A stretch of 21,343 nucleotides of DNA from assembly GCA_051453625.1 (NCBI GenBank), contig JBOZIK010000001.1:156211300-156232642 (forward strand), in the 5' to 3' direction. Positions 1-12,066 of this stretch are shown in pieces. Numbering within the stretch: position 1 is the stretch's first letter; the number at the start of each line of letters is the position of its first letter. The translations under genes were made by a program, and so were the position numbers. The notes under the pieces were generated by a model. The model made no database searches and was not told the DNA's origin. It saw nothing but the letters and a program-made list of their open reading frames with translations. Source of the stretch: Welwitschia mirabilis (Eukaryota > Gnetophyta > Gnetopsida > Welwitschiales).

Positions 1-25
1 AGCATTTATCTGTTAGTTTATCTAC

Positions 26-78
26 AAAACAACTCAAAATACCCTATCAAATACACTTAAGTTGGCGTCGCAATAGTG
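26..78 (+). repeat. Dispersed repeat, copy 1 (partner at 19000-19052)
   Basis: About 53 bases match 19000-19052 in the same orientation, sharing the core ACTCAAAATACCCTATCAAA. Several differences are C/T or G/A changes (for example GGCG here against AGTA there), as expected from deamination. The similarity fades on the right after about base 80, and the window edge limits it on the left, so the true unit may be longer. The second copy sits just upstream of the LTR at 19100. I do not recognise the family. Confidence 0.7.
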
Positions 79-299
79 ATAAATTCTTAGTAATAAGTGG
101 TTAACTATCTAAGTGATTTTTATTTCTTTTCTTTTTCTTATTTGTGTGCCTAACCATCTAAACATCCTTTAAGGCCTGTAAAAACAATTTAAACATTAGA
201 TTAAATTTATTAAAATTTAGTTTACCATCAATTGATAATTAGGAGGTGCAACATATATTAAAATGAAGATCAAGTCTAATGTAATTAATTTGCTTTCAA

Positions 300-640
300 T
301 ATAGAATATAAAAAAGGGAAGAAAGAAAGTAGCATAAACAAATTATTGTTTTATTAATCAAAATGTCTTCGATCTACATGAAATTAATCACCCCTAAAGG
401 GAGGGAACATGGCCCAATACCAAGGTGAGTTCGTCTTCTAAGATAGATGAAACCCTTACCAATTGATCTCTAAATTTTCACATGAATAATTGATGCACCA
501 AATATAAGAAATTAGGTGTCTATGAGATGTATTTATAGTTTTGCATTAGTGGTTTTAGTCCCCAAAAATAGTAACTAATAAGATAAAATCATATAATAAT
601 TTGTAATATATAGAATTAATTTTGCATCTATTAGAGGAGT
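300..640 (-). mobile_element. Possible decayed LTR or promoter-like segment, reverse orientation
   Basis: Read on the minus strand, a TATA-like CTATAAATAC (529-538) is followed by about 170 bases of mixed composition and then an AATAAAA signal near 350-357. That order (TATA, leader, polyadenylation signal) is the usual layout of a plant LTR U3-R-U5. No paired LTR, PBS or coding region supports it, and AT-rich DNA yields such words by chance. The stretch around 395-440 is less AT-rich than its surroundings. The family cannot be named. Confidence 0.25.
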
Positions 641-647
641 TATCGTC

Positions 648-1030
648 CTAAGTGTCCTTCTGAATGATCATAGAAAAGAAAATCCTCTCATGTGCTTTTA
701 TTCTATAATGGTGAACCACACTTCATGTGTCTTTCTAATGTAATGCCTGACTATTGCTTACCTAGGTGTCATCTAGATAATTATAGTGAATGACTATTAG
801 TGAAAAATGAAGTTTCTATTAGTTTATACTATTTTTTATTCTCTTAGTGTCATTTAGATGATAAGGTGGACAACTATTATAATAAATTATTATAGTAGCA
901 TTATTACACTAACTTTGGATCATCCTTTGAGTGTCATCTAGATGGCCAGGTAGATGAATACTGTAGTAATTACTATAGTACTTTACTATAGTAACTCTGA
1001 TGTAGTAACTATCATAGTAACTTACTTTGG
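648..1030. repeat. Degenerate ~80-bp tandem repeats with GTGTCATCTAGAT core
   Basis: GTGTC-type cores recur at 652, 727, 766, 847 and 931. The last three share GTGTCATYTAGAT followed by a related tail and lie 81 and 84 bases apart. The last unit runs into short repeats of TAGTAACT/TATAGTA words at about 955-1025, which can form small hairpins. Together with the TATA-like block at 529-538 this could be the U3 repeat region of an old minus-strand LTR. That reading is inference. Confidence 0.4.
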
Positions 1031-3141
1031 ATGATGCACTTTTTGCATTAAAATCATCTCTAGTCATCATCCATTAATCAAGATTAACTTTTTTAGGTTT
1101 TAAAAGTATTAATAACAACTCCAAAAGTATCTAAAATTAATCATATTGATCCCTATTAAGCATCATAATAATAGCTAAAAAATCTCAATGACATTACATC
1201 CCATCATTATTTCCTCTTCTGCATAACAAAACTCTATCATAAAGATCATAAATAAAACATGTTTCGAAAATCATTCATAAAGGGTTAGAAATGTTGAAAA
1301 GTTATTCTTTCTTGGTTATTGCAATGGCTAGTCCACTTCTATTTTTAATTGATTAAAAACTTGCTTAAATAGATATAAAACATACTCTAAAAATGATGTT
1401 AAATATGTTTAATTTGGCCTTACAATAATCACAAAGGAAATACTTAATAGTTTCTATCCTAGGTCTTACAGTAAGTATTTTGATTACATAATTTTTCTAA
1501 TGAATAAATTTAGATTGTGGTACTTTAACCCCATATTCAATATAGATCATTTATACTATCTAGCCACAAACCTTTTTGTTGCTAAGCTACTTGCTTAATC
1601 TATGCTTGTGTATGATAGTAAATCCATACATAACATACAAAATGACAATCTTATGATGTATCATTTCTTAGGTATCAAATTACTTGACTCATAATATTTA
1701 TGTATATTAAAACTATGGAGATATGTAAATAATGTCTTTATCGCATATTGAATATATAATCTATTATTAAATATTTATTAACCTTTCTAATGAATTAGCA
1801 TAATATGTAGAATAAACTATACTACTTAATCATATAGATTTATAATCAATTTAGTGTTATGAAACTAGATTTGACATATTTGTGGGCATATTCATCATAT
1901 ATTTAATTAAGGTATATTCTTTTTGAGATAATTATAATGTTTTCTGTAATTATTTACATCTCTAGATAGTGGCATGTTAACACATAAATAATTCATTTTT
2001 ACTTAATAATTAAATTTTAAAGTTTTGCACATGTCACCTAGATTCCGTTATGAGTAAAAAATCATGAATATAGAAAGTAATTATTAAGCATAAATATTTT
2101 ATAACATATTGAAGATTAACATCAAATGAAGATATCATAAATTCAATCTTCATAATAAATTTCTTTGATTCCTAATGTCAAATTTTGGCAATAACTTTAT
2201 TCCATTTTGCAAGCTGATGTTTTAGACTAAATTGACATGAGAAGACCACATAAGGTCTTTTTAAAAATCATGTACTATACAAATAAAATGTGAAAATGAA
2301 AACTTATAATAAATACTAGAGAAAGATATTATAGATAGTTTAAAATAATAGTGAGCACACAAGTGGTAACCCTTGATTACTTATAAAGGAACACTCTTAA
2401 TGATATTTATAGCTCACCATAATGAGAAAGAAATTTTACACTAATAATAACTAGTATCATGGATCACTATGAATAATTTTCCTTGTAATGAGAATGCATA
2501 TTAAAAATATCTCCATTTAATATATTTTAATTATAGCATTAGATAGTGCCTTCTAATCATTATCACTTAAAGGACTAAATAGATATTGCCTTCTCTAGGT
2601 AAAAAAATGACTCACCACATGAAGAATAATTAATTTGAACATGGGTGTAATTAATGATCTATTTGTGTATCTAGTTAATCAGTAGTAATTAAAGGTAATA
2701 ATAAAATAAGTTATGCAAAAAAAGTCATGTTGTATGATAAGATAAGGTGACATAAAGTATATATATAATGATTCATTGACATTAAATAATTTTAGTTTAA
2801 TCATAAGGACTTAATTCATAGTATTTTACTGAGATGTGCCCAATATAAGAATATTATAATCTTAATGTTTATAAATGTTACACTAATGTAATTAATAGGA
2901 TTTTTTTATGAACTTTATAATAAACATACTTGATGGACTATACTAAGATGGATGACATCTTGAGAACTATAAGTTAGATTTTAAAATAAAAATAAATAAA
3001 AATAAAAACTAAACTAATTAATGATGGTGGTATTTAATGCTTATCTAATAGTTAATAAATAATTAAATAATAGATAAAAATAAATAAAATGATATATAGC
3101 TAAGTAGTTTCACATATTTGTGGTTATACAAATTTACAACT
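1031..3141. other. AT-rich stretch without a recognisable gene
   Basis: No reading frame of useful length and no protein family could be recognised on either strand. The only structure seen is an A/T-rich simple repeat near 2981-3009 made of AAAAT and AAAT units. Very old transposon debris is the likely content, but nothing here proves it. Confidence 0.5.
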
Positions 3142-3173
3142 CTATAATTTTATAGATCTATAGTTTTATAGAC
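3142..3173. repeat. Two tandem 16-bp units
   Basis: CTATAATTTTATAGAT is followed directly by CTATAGTTTTATAGAC, a 16-bp unit repeated twice with two differences. Each unit is also an imperfect palindrome (CTATAA..TTATAG), so the block can fold. The surroundings give no hint of function, and slippage in AT-rich DNA is the simplest explanation. Confidence 0.6.
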
Positions 3174-5150
3174 TTCTTTCATAGAATTTTTAATGTTTTA
3201 TATGATTCATTTTACTAAATGCCTAGAAAAAAGATGACAAAGAATACAATTTAGGAAGAAACTACATAGGAGATAGTAGATTCACTTTATGAGAGTTAGC
3301 AAAAAGTAAAAATGATAAAAATGAAAGTAATAATCATTCCAAAAATCCTATGAAAGATGATGGTAATAAAAATTAAACATGTTGAAATCATAATGAAAGT
3401 TTTTATTACATAAGTAAAATTCTTTCCCAATCACATAAAGAATTAAGAAAAGGAGGTGTTTTAAGAAAATAATATAGCTAAATGTAAAAATTAAATTAAC
3501 ATACAAGACCCAAGATTTACAAAACAAGAATAGACTTGTTACAAGAAAATTTTCAATGTTGGTGTAGTTACTTTTGATGTTCTAAAAGAAGAGGAAGAAA
3601 AACAAGAAAGATTTTAAGTATTTCACATTCTTGAAAGGTAGAATGAAAGTTTAATTGAGGAAATTCCACAATTTTTAGCAAAAACATGCATATTAACAAA
3701 AAAAAAGCTATTTTCAAGGTATAAAAGATAGGTTATAAAGGAGATAAGCCTTGACATATCATCATTAGATTTAAATCTGCATGATCAAAGAGAAATTTTA
3801 AGAAATTAAAGTAATATTAAAGAGAAAAAATTTAGATAATTTAAGATCTTTCATGTAAGAAGCTTCTAAGAAAAAGAAAAAAGAAAAAAGTGAAAAAGAA
3901 AAAAAAATTGAAAGAAGAAGGAAAAAAAATCTAATGTGAAATATATTACAATTATAAAAGATAAAGCAAAATAGGATATTTAGCCTTTGAAATTTTTAAT
4001 TGATGATGGCTTCAAAGAAGCTAAAATTTATAGCCTCTATAGTAATTTATTCTTTGATAGGTTTAATATTTTTGACATTAGAAAGACTTGTAAGGATGAA
4101 GAATCTTCACATCTATCAGTCTCTACTTTTAATGTTACTTCTTTTTTTAATAAAGGAATGAAAGGCTAGGCATACACCTAGAGATTTGGCTATTTCAATT
4201 TGTAATATCTTAGGTTAACAAATTTACATTAAAAATATAAATGTGAATAATCAATATGTTTGACTTAAGATCACATAATAGAGATTTAATTTATATTTAT
4301 ATTTTTATTATTTAGCTTCAATAGAAGCCAATCTATATAATGAAGAATGTATTTCACAAGACTAGTCATTTCAAAATGTAAGTACAATATTGCTATTTTT
4401 TCTCACTTTGAACCAATCTTTGTTTTTTAATATCTTACTACTAGAATTACTTCTAAACAAGTCTAAGTAATTAACTATATCACTTAAGGGTTCTTAAATT
4501 GTAAAAGGAATATTGAATGGTATAGATCTTCTTAAGATAAAGACTTAAATTATTTTAAAAAAAGAAAAAAACAATTAATAAAATGGGAAAAAGCATTAGA
4601 TTTTCTAGTTTTCAATGGAATGAAAAAAATTTCAAACTTCAATGCTTTACTTTTATAGTTCTTAAGGGTGTTCAAGTAAATTTCTTAAGCACTAATCTAG
4701 TGAGTCTTCCAAGTATCCAGAATTCTAAAGTAGATAAAAATATTGTCAAATCCTTTTATTAAACTCTTCATTTTATTACTATAATATATTTCATCCTTTA
4801 CAATAATAAAAAATAATGTTTTAATATAAAATAATAGAAAAGGTAAAGTAAAATTTTTAACTCAAACTCTTAAAAAGATGGGATTATTCCACAAATCTCT
4901 TAAAATTTTTATTAGCTATTACTCAGCATGTATGTGCTAACATGAAAAAAATGGCATTATGATCAAGTTAAATGACCAATTAATCTTAAAAAATACATTA
5001 ATATAAATGATTTTGTCATTAAACATGTATTCTATTGATTTTCATAATAATTATGGACTTATCTAATTGCCATGACATTTTCTAGTTAATTATGTAGAAT
5101 TGAAGGATATCGCTTAAAATGAAGATTGTTAGAGCTAATACGCTAGCACC
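3174..5150. other. A-rich plus-strand stretch, no gene recognised
   Basis: The plus strand is unusually A- and purine-rich between about 3190 and 3960, with a nearly pure purine tract at 3869-3920 (mainly AAAAAG units). Translated, this gives lysine- and glutamate-rich pieces broken by many stops, like the charged linkers of decayed retroelement proteins. A 60-codon frame at 3987-4169 follows but has no recognisable domain. I cannot assign an element. Confidence 0.4.
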
Positions 5151-5203
5151 GCCATCTAGGATCTCTAGTGTCACTAGTCTCTCTACCTTCCGTGCCTTCA
5201 AGC

Positions 5204-5458
5204 TCACATTCCTAGCTTATCATGGAGGACTAAAATAGATACAGTTATGGGGTAAATCCAATTCCACATAAAAACTAACTTACATCCTTGATGAAACATG
5301 GTGGTAATGATAAGGACTCGTAGAATGATACGTGAAATTGATAAGTAGGATGATGGTGGAGATACATGAGTATGATAATAGTTGGTAGTAGCATTAGCAT
5401 CTAGAAGCCAAGTATTGACATTTTCATAGGAATCTCTACTAAATGAAAAAGATAACAA
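5204..5458 (-). pseudogene. 84-codon frame, faintly like a copia protease start
   Basis: This minus-strand frame contains NTWLLDANATTNYY near residues 14-27. It recalls the W-(L/I)-x-D-S-G-A-T active-site block of Ty1/copia aspartic proteases, with S and G replaced by A and N. Nothing downstream clearly continues the protease fold, and no Gag knuckle or integrase was recognised beside it. The surrounding 5130-5215 segment is more GC-rich than average. If the link is real, the element is dead and lies opposite to the gypsy gag at 7160. A chance frame is at least as likely. Confidence 0.18.
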
Positions 5459-6197
5459 ACTGTCCTACCTAATGTCATGATTACATAATTATCCACCTAA
5501 TATTATAATCCAAGAGATTGTAACCATTCCTTACTCCCATCTCTTCCTATAAAATTGTATTATCTTTGGCTTTAGAAAATCATGGAACCTTTAAGTATCA
5601 GTTGCGATGGCTTTCTAAGAAATTCTTTGAGGAGTGAGGTAGTTTTTGAGGATTGTTAAGTAGTTCTTTTGGTATCTTACTTTAAAGTGCTCTTTTTCTG
5701 TAATCAATAAGTTGTTACCTTTGATTTCAATTCATGAGTCACATTATAATTGGAATGCTTAGGTAGAAACTTGACCATTTTGATTTATTGCATTTGAGTG
5801 ATATCTTTTAAATGTTTGATCTAAATCTCTTAACTTTACATTCAATATTACTCATATGATAAATGAGATTATGTTACCATGATCTAAGCAAAAACACTTG
5901 ATGATTTTAAGTATGTTGCAAGAAAGCATTAGAAAATGTTAGACTGAAGGATTACTTGAGAATTAATTAGTGATATCTTAGAGCTAGCTTACTTCCTTCC
6001 TCTTTGAAGTTGAAGTCTTAAAACACAACTTTAAAATCATCTCTTTCTCTTCTTTTATTTTCTTAAATTTTGTATTTTGCATTAAGTTTAAGTAGAGTAA
6101 ACTTCTAAACCAATACCCATGTTATTCTTGAGGAAAAAATGATAACTAGGTGTGAACTTAGTTTCAAATGTAGACATTGTAAAACAACAAAAAATTT

Positions 6198-6216
6198 TGA
6201 TTCTATTGCCAAGAAT
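6198..6216 (+). other. Possible decayed gypsy primer-binding site
   Basis: TGATTCTATTGCCAAGAAT resembles the plant Ty3/gypsy primer-binding site, remembered as TGGCGCCGTTGCCGGGGAA and complementary to the tRNA-Asp 3' end. Ten of 19 positions agree, and seven of the nine changes are C-to-T or G-to-A. It lies about 960 bases upstream of the recognisable gag, a plausible leader length for this group. If correct, the 5' LTR would end near 6190. Its start could not be found. Confidence 0.35.
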
Positions 6217-7159
6217 AACTACATGCTAGAAGCTTAGAAGAACATTTACTTTTCTTTTTGCAAGTTTTTATAAGTATTTTTTACTTTTCTAGTGGTGGAT
6301 ACTGATCATCTTTAATGATACCTAAACTGATCCTTTTTCTTTTGTTTTGTATGCTAATTTTCCTTTCAGTGATTGGTGTGGATTATTTTAGTAAAACCTA
6401 AACTGGTTTAGCTTATTCTAACTTTATTTTTAATTTTTTTCTAACTTTTTGTTTATAAGTCTAACATTTTGTTTACAGGTAGCTTTAAGGAGTAATAACT
6501 TAAAAACTTAAAAATTTTTAATTAATGTTGTATACTATCCTTTATCTACTATTGTTTTCTATTAATTTTTGCATTTACATTCTACGATTTCACTGCATGT
6601 TAAAAACTAAAAACTCTAAATTTTTTTCCCATAATTTCATTAATATTTGGGTTCAATTTCACTTACATTCTTCATTTTCATTAAAAATTTTTTGATCCTA
6701 TTATGCAAAACATTCTATTAAGAAATTGTGAACTTATTGTAATTTGCTAAAAGTGTAATTCACGTTCTAACTACTGCTATCGCCTATCCTTACTAGTGCC
6801 ACCATCCTTATTGCTTAGAACACTTTGTGATTTCTTTTGCGAACTCTATGTGAACCATGAAACCTTTGTAGTTTATAGGATTTATAAAAACTAATGAAAA
6901 ACTAATCTGAACTAGCTTGAACCTATTCTTGAATGCATTGGAATCATGATGAGTCTAGAAGATTAATTTGCAACAATATGAACTAGTTTACTGATCATGA
7001 TAGATTGTGACATATTAGATCTTAAAGCGAAAAATCAAGCCCATGAACATTCCTAATAAGAATAAGCCTCCTCGTTTTAAAATAGTCCAAATAATGATCA
7101 ATAAGATCCCTCTTCCCAACAACAGTAGTATCACGATTTAAATTACTTAATTAGAGGAA

Positions 7160-7732
7160 CCACATCTGCTAAAGACCTAATTACCTATTTAACAATGTAC
7201 TACCTTACCCAAGAGGTAGTCAAACAAGAAACTACTGTTGTTACTAATCAACCTAGGTAAACCCTTTATGATTATCTCCAACCATAATACTTAGAAACAC
7301 CCTCCTGTATTATGATACCACTCAGAAATCAAAGATTAGAGTTGAAGCCCTTTACCATATAATTGTTGCCTTATTTACATGGGTTAGAATCTGAGGATTC
7401 ATATCTCAATGTTAAGGAATGTGAGTGGGTTTTATTAACTATTTCCTAATATCAAAACACTCATAATGCCCTTAGACTAACCTTATTTCCATTTTTCTTA
7501 AAGGAGAATGCAAAATTATGATCATATGCCCTTAAGCCTTTTTCTATAAGATCTTGGGCCAATCTAAATAAGACATTCATTTCAAGATTTTTCTCTAATC
7601 ATAAAACAAATGTCTTAAGAAAGGAGATACTGATCTTCCAAAAAACGATCATGAGACATTCTTCCAAATCTTAGAATTATTCAAAGGCCTATTATAAAAA
7701 TGCCCCTAATGGTTCTAAGTCGAGAAGGAAAA
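7160..7732 (+). pseudogene. gag: Ty3/gypsy retrotransposon gag domain, decayed
   Basis: Gag is the capsid protein that packages retrotransposon RNA. One plus-strand frame (in phase with 7261) reads TLYDYLQP, ETPSCIMIP, then LKPFTI*LLPYLHGLESED, LTLFPFFLKENAK and SYALKPFSIRSW. These follow the plant gypsy retrotrans_gag pattern of a leucine-rich start, P-S-C-I, a H-G-L-E-S-E block and F-P-F-L-K-x-x-A-K. Internal stops occur in this frame, and some can be explained as W or Q codons changed by deamination. A frameshift near 7645 moves the end to another phase, where HETFFQILELFKGLL*KCP continues the usual E-(S/T)-F-x-Q-x-W-E-R-F-K-D-L-L block. No zinc knuckle, protease, reverse transcriptase or integrase was recognised downstream, so the element is truncated or unreadable. 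Tat/Athila-like affinity is a guess from memory. Confidence 0.85.
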
Positions 7733-7749
7733 TAATCTTTTTTCTATGA

Positions 7750-10182
7750 AAACCTAAATACAAGTAATAGGTAACTAGTCAAAATGATGTGTTAAACATT
7801 TTGCATTATGTTATATTTCTTTGTAATAAATGTTGACAAACATTATATATACACCCTTTTTATTAATGCATTTTATTAAGTATTAATGCTTTTCTTATGT
7901 TTTAATGTACATTTATTTAAATAATAAGAAGATAGTATTTGTAATGATTTTACTATATTATGCAAATTTCTCTTCCCTTCCAACCATGCCCTGACCTAGC
8001 TATGAATAGTGAATTTTTGGCTTTTATAGGGCTTTACTACTCTTGTTGGAAAAGATCCATGATTTCACTTGATGGGATGGATAAGTCATACTACATAGCC
8101 ATTAATTCATTGAGCTAGGTTATTAATTCCCGTTTGTGATAAGGGGAAGAGTTGATTCTCTATATCATCAAACCATTTTTAATCCTCTTAGTTTAAATCA
8201 TATTAAATTATATTTTCTATGCATATTAATGTTTATTACACACATTTATTTTTTATTTTAGGTTTTTATTAGACATAACATCATTGTGATCCTTTTTTTG
8301 AGGTCATATTTGTAGGCCCTAGAAAATTGAATGAAGTATATAATCTATGTTTGGTATTGTCTCATTGTTTCCTATTAGTGTAAAATTCCAGAGCCTTTCT
8401 CAGCATGGAATTTATAGTATTAAGAACCTAGTAAGAAAGTTTATTATGATGCATGAGGAATTTTTAATTATCTAACAATTATAAGCATCTACATATCTTG
8501 TAAATAAATCTAGGTTATAAGTGTTTCTTTCATGATTCTTTACCAAGGCCATAATGATTGTTTCTTTAGCATGTAATCACTTGATTATAATCATATAATG
8601 TTGAATCTATATTACTCTTGTTTTGAAGCAAGCACACTAAAATGCATACATGTTTCATGATTTTGTTCATTACTCTTTCATAATATTTATCTAGTTTTCT
8701 AATGTTAATAATATAAAAAAATAATTATAGAAGTTGCAACATATTATTTTATATTTTTTTGACTTGAATTATTTGGCTTTATTCAATTTGATGCATTCTT
8801 CAATAGGCTGATGAATGAAAATAATAAAATTTAGTACTTTCATCCTTGTTTTATATTGTTCTTATAGTGTTAATGGTTATTACTTAAATCTCACATTAAA
8901 AAGTAAAATTTTAAGACTTTAAAGTGATTTCTATGAAAAAAAAGGAGTGTTTCTTCCCTTAAGAATATAAATCAAGCTTATTTTTTAATTCTAGGTATTT
9001 TAAAACTTTTTAGGGTCATTTTATTGATTTTGAATAGATTATGTAATTTATAATCAATGTCATTACAATTCTCAAGTATTTGAATGTTTCTTACTATGTA
9101 GCTCAGTTACAGATAAGTTAAAGCAGATGTTTCATAAGTTTTAATTCAAGTTTTGGTCTTAATGGGATGAATTTTTTTAATCATGACTTTTATTAATAAA
9201 AAGAAGTAGTTTGCAAGCTTGTTTTGTGTAATCTTATTGTAGATTTTGTTTTGTTATTAAATCTAATTTATCCATGAATTTCCAACCTAATCATGTAACT
9301 TGTATCTATGTATATCATAATTTTTCTTAGTTTCATATATAATCCTATTATTACATACATAACGAAGTCATCTTGTAAGCCATGTTATAATAATGCTATA
9401 CAATTTACACACTATTACTTTATATTATTATCTTAATGTTTAATTTTACTTTCATAATCATTAAGAGCCACATGTAATTACATCATTAACTCCATAGTTT
9501 AAAAAGTTAATAAGATTAAAAAGTTGACAATCAAAGAAAAAATTCAGGTTAGCAAGTCAAGAGATTAGTTACCAAAAGTTAGCCAAAAAGGCTAGCAATT
9601 AAAAAAATCATTTGATAGCTTTTCCTGTCTAAATTAACTTATTATATAACATGTGTACACATCATTTGAATACTTTTGCTAAGCAATTGAAGGGAAAATG
9701 GAAATAGATATATTACAATCATGCATTTTCTTTAATAATTCACAATTCATAATCATCAATATCTGACAAAAAGATAATAAAATGTTGAGTAAACAACCAT
9801 TATTATAAATTTAAATGCAAGTTTATAAATTTTGTTAACATAAAATGTTAAATACATAATAACTTTACATGTTGCAAACTCAAACATCTAATTGTCTGAT
9901 CAATTACTACTATGCTAGAAGTATAGAATAAAATAATACATAAACAATAACCATGAAAATATAATGTCCATCCAATATACAAGTAAAAAAGTGGATATCC
10001 AAATAATGAATACTCTAAATAAATAAATGAAAAAAATATAAGTCCCATGGCATTGGTAGAGTAGATCCAAAAGTTTCCTCTCCACTTCTCTTATGTACTT
10101 TTAGCTTGCTTTTCCATGGCTCGTAAATATGTTATGTAAAAGAAAGTTATGCAACGAAAGAAAATGAAGCTAGATATGATAA
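7750..10182. other. AT-rich stretch without a recognisable gene
   Basis: This interval should hold the rest of the gypsy element, but no pol motif could be read on either strand. Two weak LTR-like hints exist. One is a minus-strand CCCTATAAAAGCC TATA-like site near 8023-8035. The other is a plus-strand TATATAACATGTGTACACAT block near 9642-9661, preceded by TTAGC-rich sequence and resembling the end of small copia LTRs. Neither has a partner or a PBS. The 66-codon minus frame at 9848-10048 is hydrophobic, low in complexity and probably chance. Confidence 0.45.
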
Positions 10183-10691
10183 TTACTCCATGTTAAATAG
10201 TAGATTATTATCCTCATCTACCTTAGAAATGTTATCATGTTCAAACTCACCAAATATAGAGTCATTATCCTACTCATCAGATTTACTATTTGAGGAGGGA
10301 TCCTGTGCATGCCTCAAACCATTAAAAATCTAAATCTCGATCATCATCACTTGCATCATTATTACTACCATTAGCTTTAGAATGGATGGTCTATCTCTAA
10401 GAATCATGTCAGAGTGCCCAAATGATGCATCATCTCTAGGCTGTGGCTATACATTTGATGGCATATCATCATGGTTATCATCATGAAATTCTTCACTAAT
10501 CCATTCAAAAGTAGGCATGGATGGATGAATATCATCAAGCTTCATATTCTCATGAATGGTGAGGGCTAATCCCTTTAAGTCAAGTCTCAAATTGTAATGA
10601 ACAAGGACAAAATCATCAAATCTTTTTATTGTCAATTTATTATGTTTCTTTGTGTGCAAGTGCTTAAATATGCTCCAATTACATTTTCAAA

Positions 10692-10862
10692 CTATAAAGT
10701 AGTGAAGATGTTAATAATTATAATAAATAAAACTTGTTAATACTTATAATTAGAAAAGTATATAAAGTATATTATCACATATTATTAAATAGTATTTTAC
10801 CTTAGGCACTATAAGGCTAGGATACAATTTATATTATCACACATTATTAAACAGTATTTTAC
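10692..10862 (-). other. Intron of the hAT transposase (171 bp) enlarged by duplication
   Basis: The donor GTAAAATAC at 10862 and the acceptor CTACTTTATAG ending at 10692 join phase 1 to phase 2, so the frame runs on into x-K-C-N-W-S-I-F-K, the hAT C-E-R-N-W-S block. A second donor lies at 10800 because this boundary is inside a 62-bp tandem duplication. Without the extra copy the intron would be 109 bp, close to its neighbours (110, 115, 124). Confidence 0.75.
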
Positions 10863-10892
10863 CTTAGGCACTAAAAGGCTAGAATACAATTT
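10769..10892 (-). repeat. 62-bp tandem duplication over an exon-intron border
   Basis: 10769-10830 and 10831-10892 are the same 62-bp sequence with only about four differences (for example CACAT/CACAC and GGCTAGG/GGCTAGA). On the minus strand each copy contains the last exon bases of the hAT block (VF*PFSA*) and the splice donor CCTAAG/GTAAAATA. The low divergence, against heavy decay of the gene, suggests the duplication came after the gene had died, though this dating is inference. Confidence 0.9.
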
Positions 10893-10949
10893 GGATTTCC
10901 ACATATTTAAGTACCTTTTCATCTACCCCATAATTTTCCCATTAATCCT

Positions 10950-11064
10950 CTATAATTTATAGTAAAAGAAAGTGATATTTTAAGTGTCTTTTTCCCATAA
11001 AAGACTTACAATTTTATAACATTATTGATAACATAATTACATCAAATACTCATTAGTCAATTAC
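10950..11064 (-). other. Intron of the hAT transposase (115 bp)
   Basis: The donor GTAATT at 11064 follows the codons for KSYVNP, and the acceptor ATTATAG ends at 10950. Splicing joins phase-1 CCA-A to AG-GAT and restores an NP-K-D-x-W reading, the N-P-x-x-W-W block that precedes the C-terminal hAT region. Without splicing, the frame stops inside the intron at 11057, which explains why a naive reading frame ends there. Confidence 0.8.
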
Positions 11065-11956
11065 TTGGATTTACATAACTTTTTACATTTTCTACAGTAG
11101 GCCTTGTAAATGACAAACTAATTTTATTCTTATACATATCCAAGTCTTTTACCACTTGGAATCTCTCCATTGGATCAAAAACCAATTTGTCAAGAACATT
11201 ATCAAGTCCAATTTTAAGTTGCACATCATCATCATTATTATCAAAACTTTTTTGAAACCCATAACATGGGTTTAGAATATGTGTTGTTGCATGTAAATCA
11301 ATTTGCAATTGGCCATTATACATATGAAAAACAGAAGAGAATAACAAATTAACAATAATGATTCAAATATTAATAATATGTATTTATACATTACAAAATC
11401 TAATATATAATAAGAGATGAATACCTTTCATAGTATTTTGTAAAGATTATGGAGAATCTATTAATAATGTTATGTAATCTTAAGTAAGAATGAATGACCT
11501 TTCTAGTCCTAAACATTGCCTTATACAAAAAAACAATTGAAGGTCTTTCTTCATCAACCTTACAAAGGTCCTTTACTATAGGTTAAGACACCTAAAAGTT
11601 TAAACATGAAACTTTCTTACTTTCTTTACATAAAATTATAAAGTAGCATGTGTTATTGACAAAGTGCATGATAATTACAAGAAAGAAAAATTGATCTACC
11701 TCTATGACAGTCTTGACTTTAAATCAAAATTTGTTTGATCTTTTAACACAATAAAAAATAATGGCTAGGAAATTGTATGCCTCAGAAGTTCTTACTAATA
11801 AAGCTCTCCATTAAGGCATATTGAGCATCCTACAAGCTATCCAGTAAAATGTAGTTCATAGCAAATATAGTGATAGAGCACCTTATTATCTCTTTTCCTT
11901 TAGAAAATTTACAGAACAAATGATGAAAGTGAGAATATATTCTGCCTTCTAATAAC

Positions 11957-12066
11957 CTTGCAATCAATAAAGTTAAAGAATTAATACAACATTATATCAA
12001 AGTATCAAAAAACTTAAGTAAAAATGTTGAAATCCCATATAATTGTGAATAATGCACTTATATTAC
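11957..12066 (-). other. Intron of the hAT transposase (110 bp)
   Basis: The exon ending in the DLAKILGIKK codons meets donor GTAATA at 12066, and the acceptor TTGATTGCAAG ends at 11957. The following exon gives LLEGRIYSHFHH, which continues the family alignment after one extra base, so a 1-base insertion near the junction is likely. The size matches the other introns of this gene. Confidence 0.65.

Noticed and set aside
3987-4169. 60-codon plus frame as a small gene
   Set aside because: No domain, no supporting promoter or splice context, and a length expected by chance over 21 kb.
9848-10048. 66-codon hydrophobic minus frame as a small membrane protein
   Set aside because: Phe/Tyr/Ile/Leu-rich translations are what AT-rich DNA gives by chance, and nothing nearby supports a gene.
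11057-11064. Stop codon at 11057 taken as the end of a 96-residue protein
   Set aside because: It falls inside a GT..AG intron of the hAT gene; the family continues on the far side in a consistent phase.
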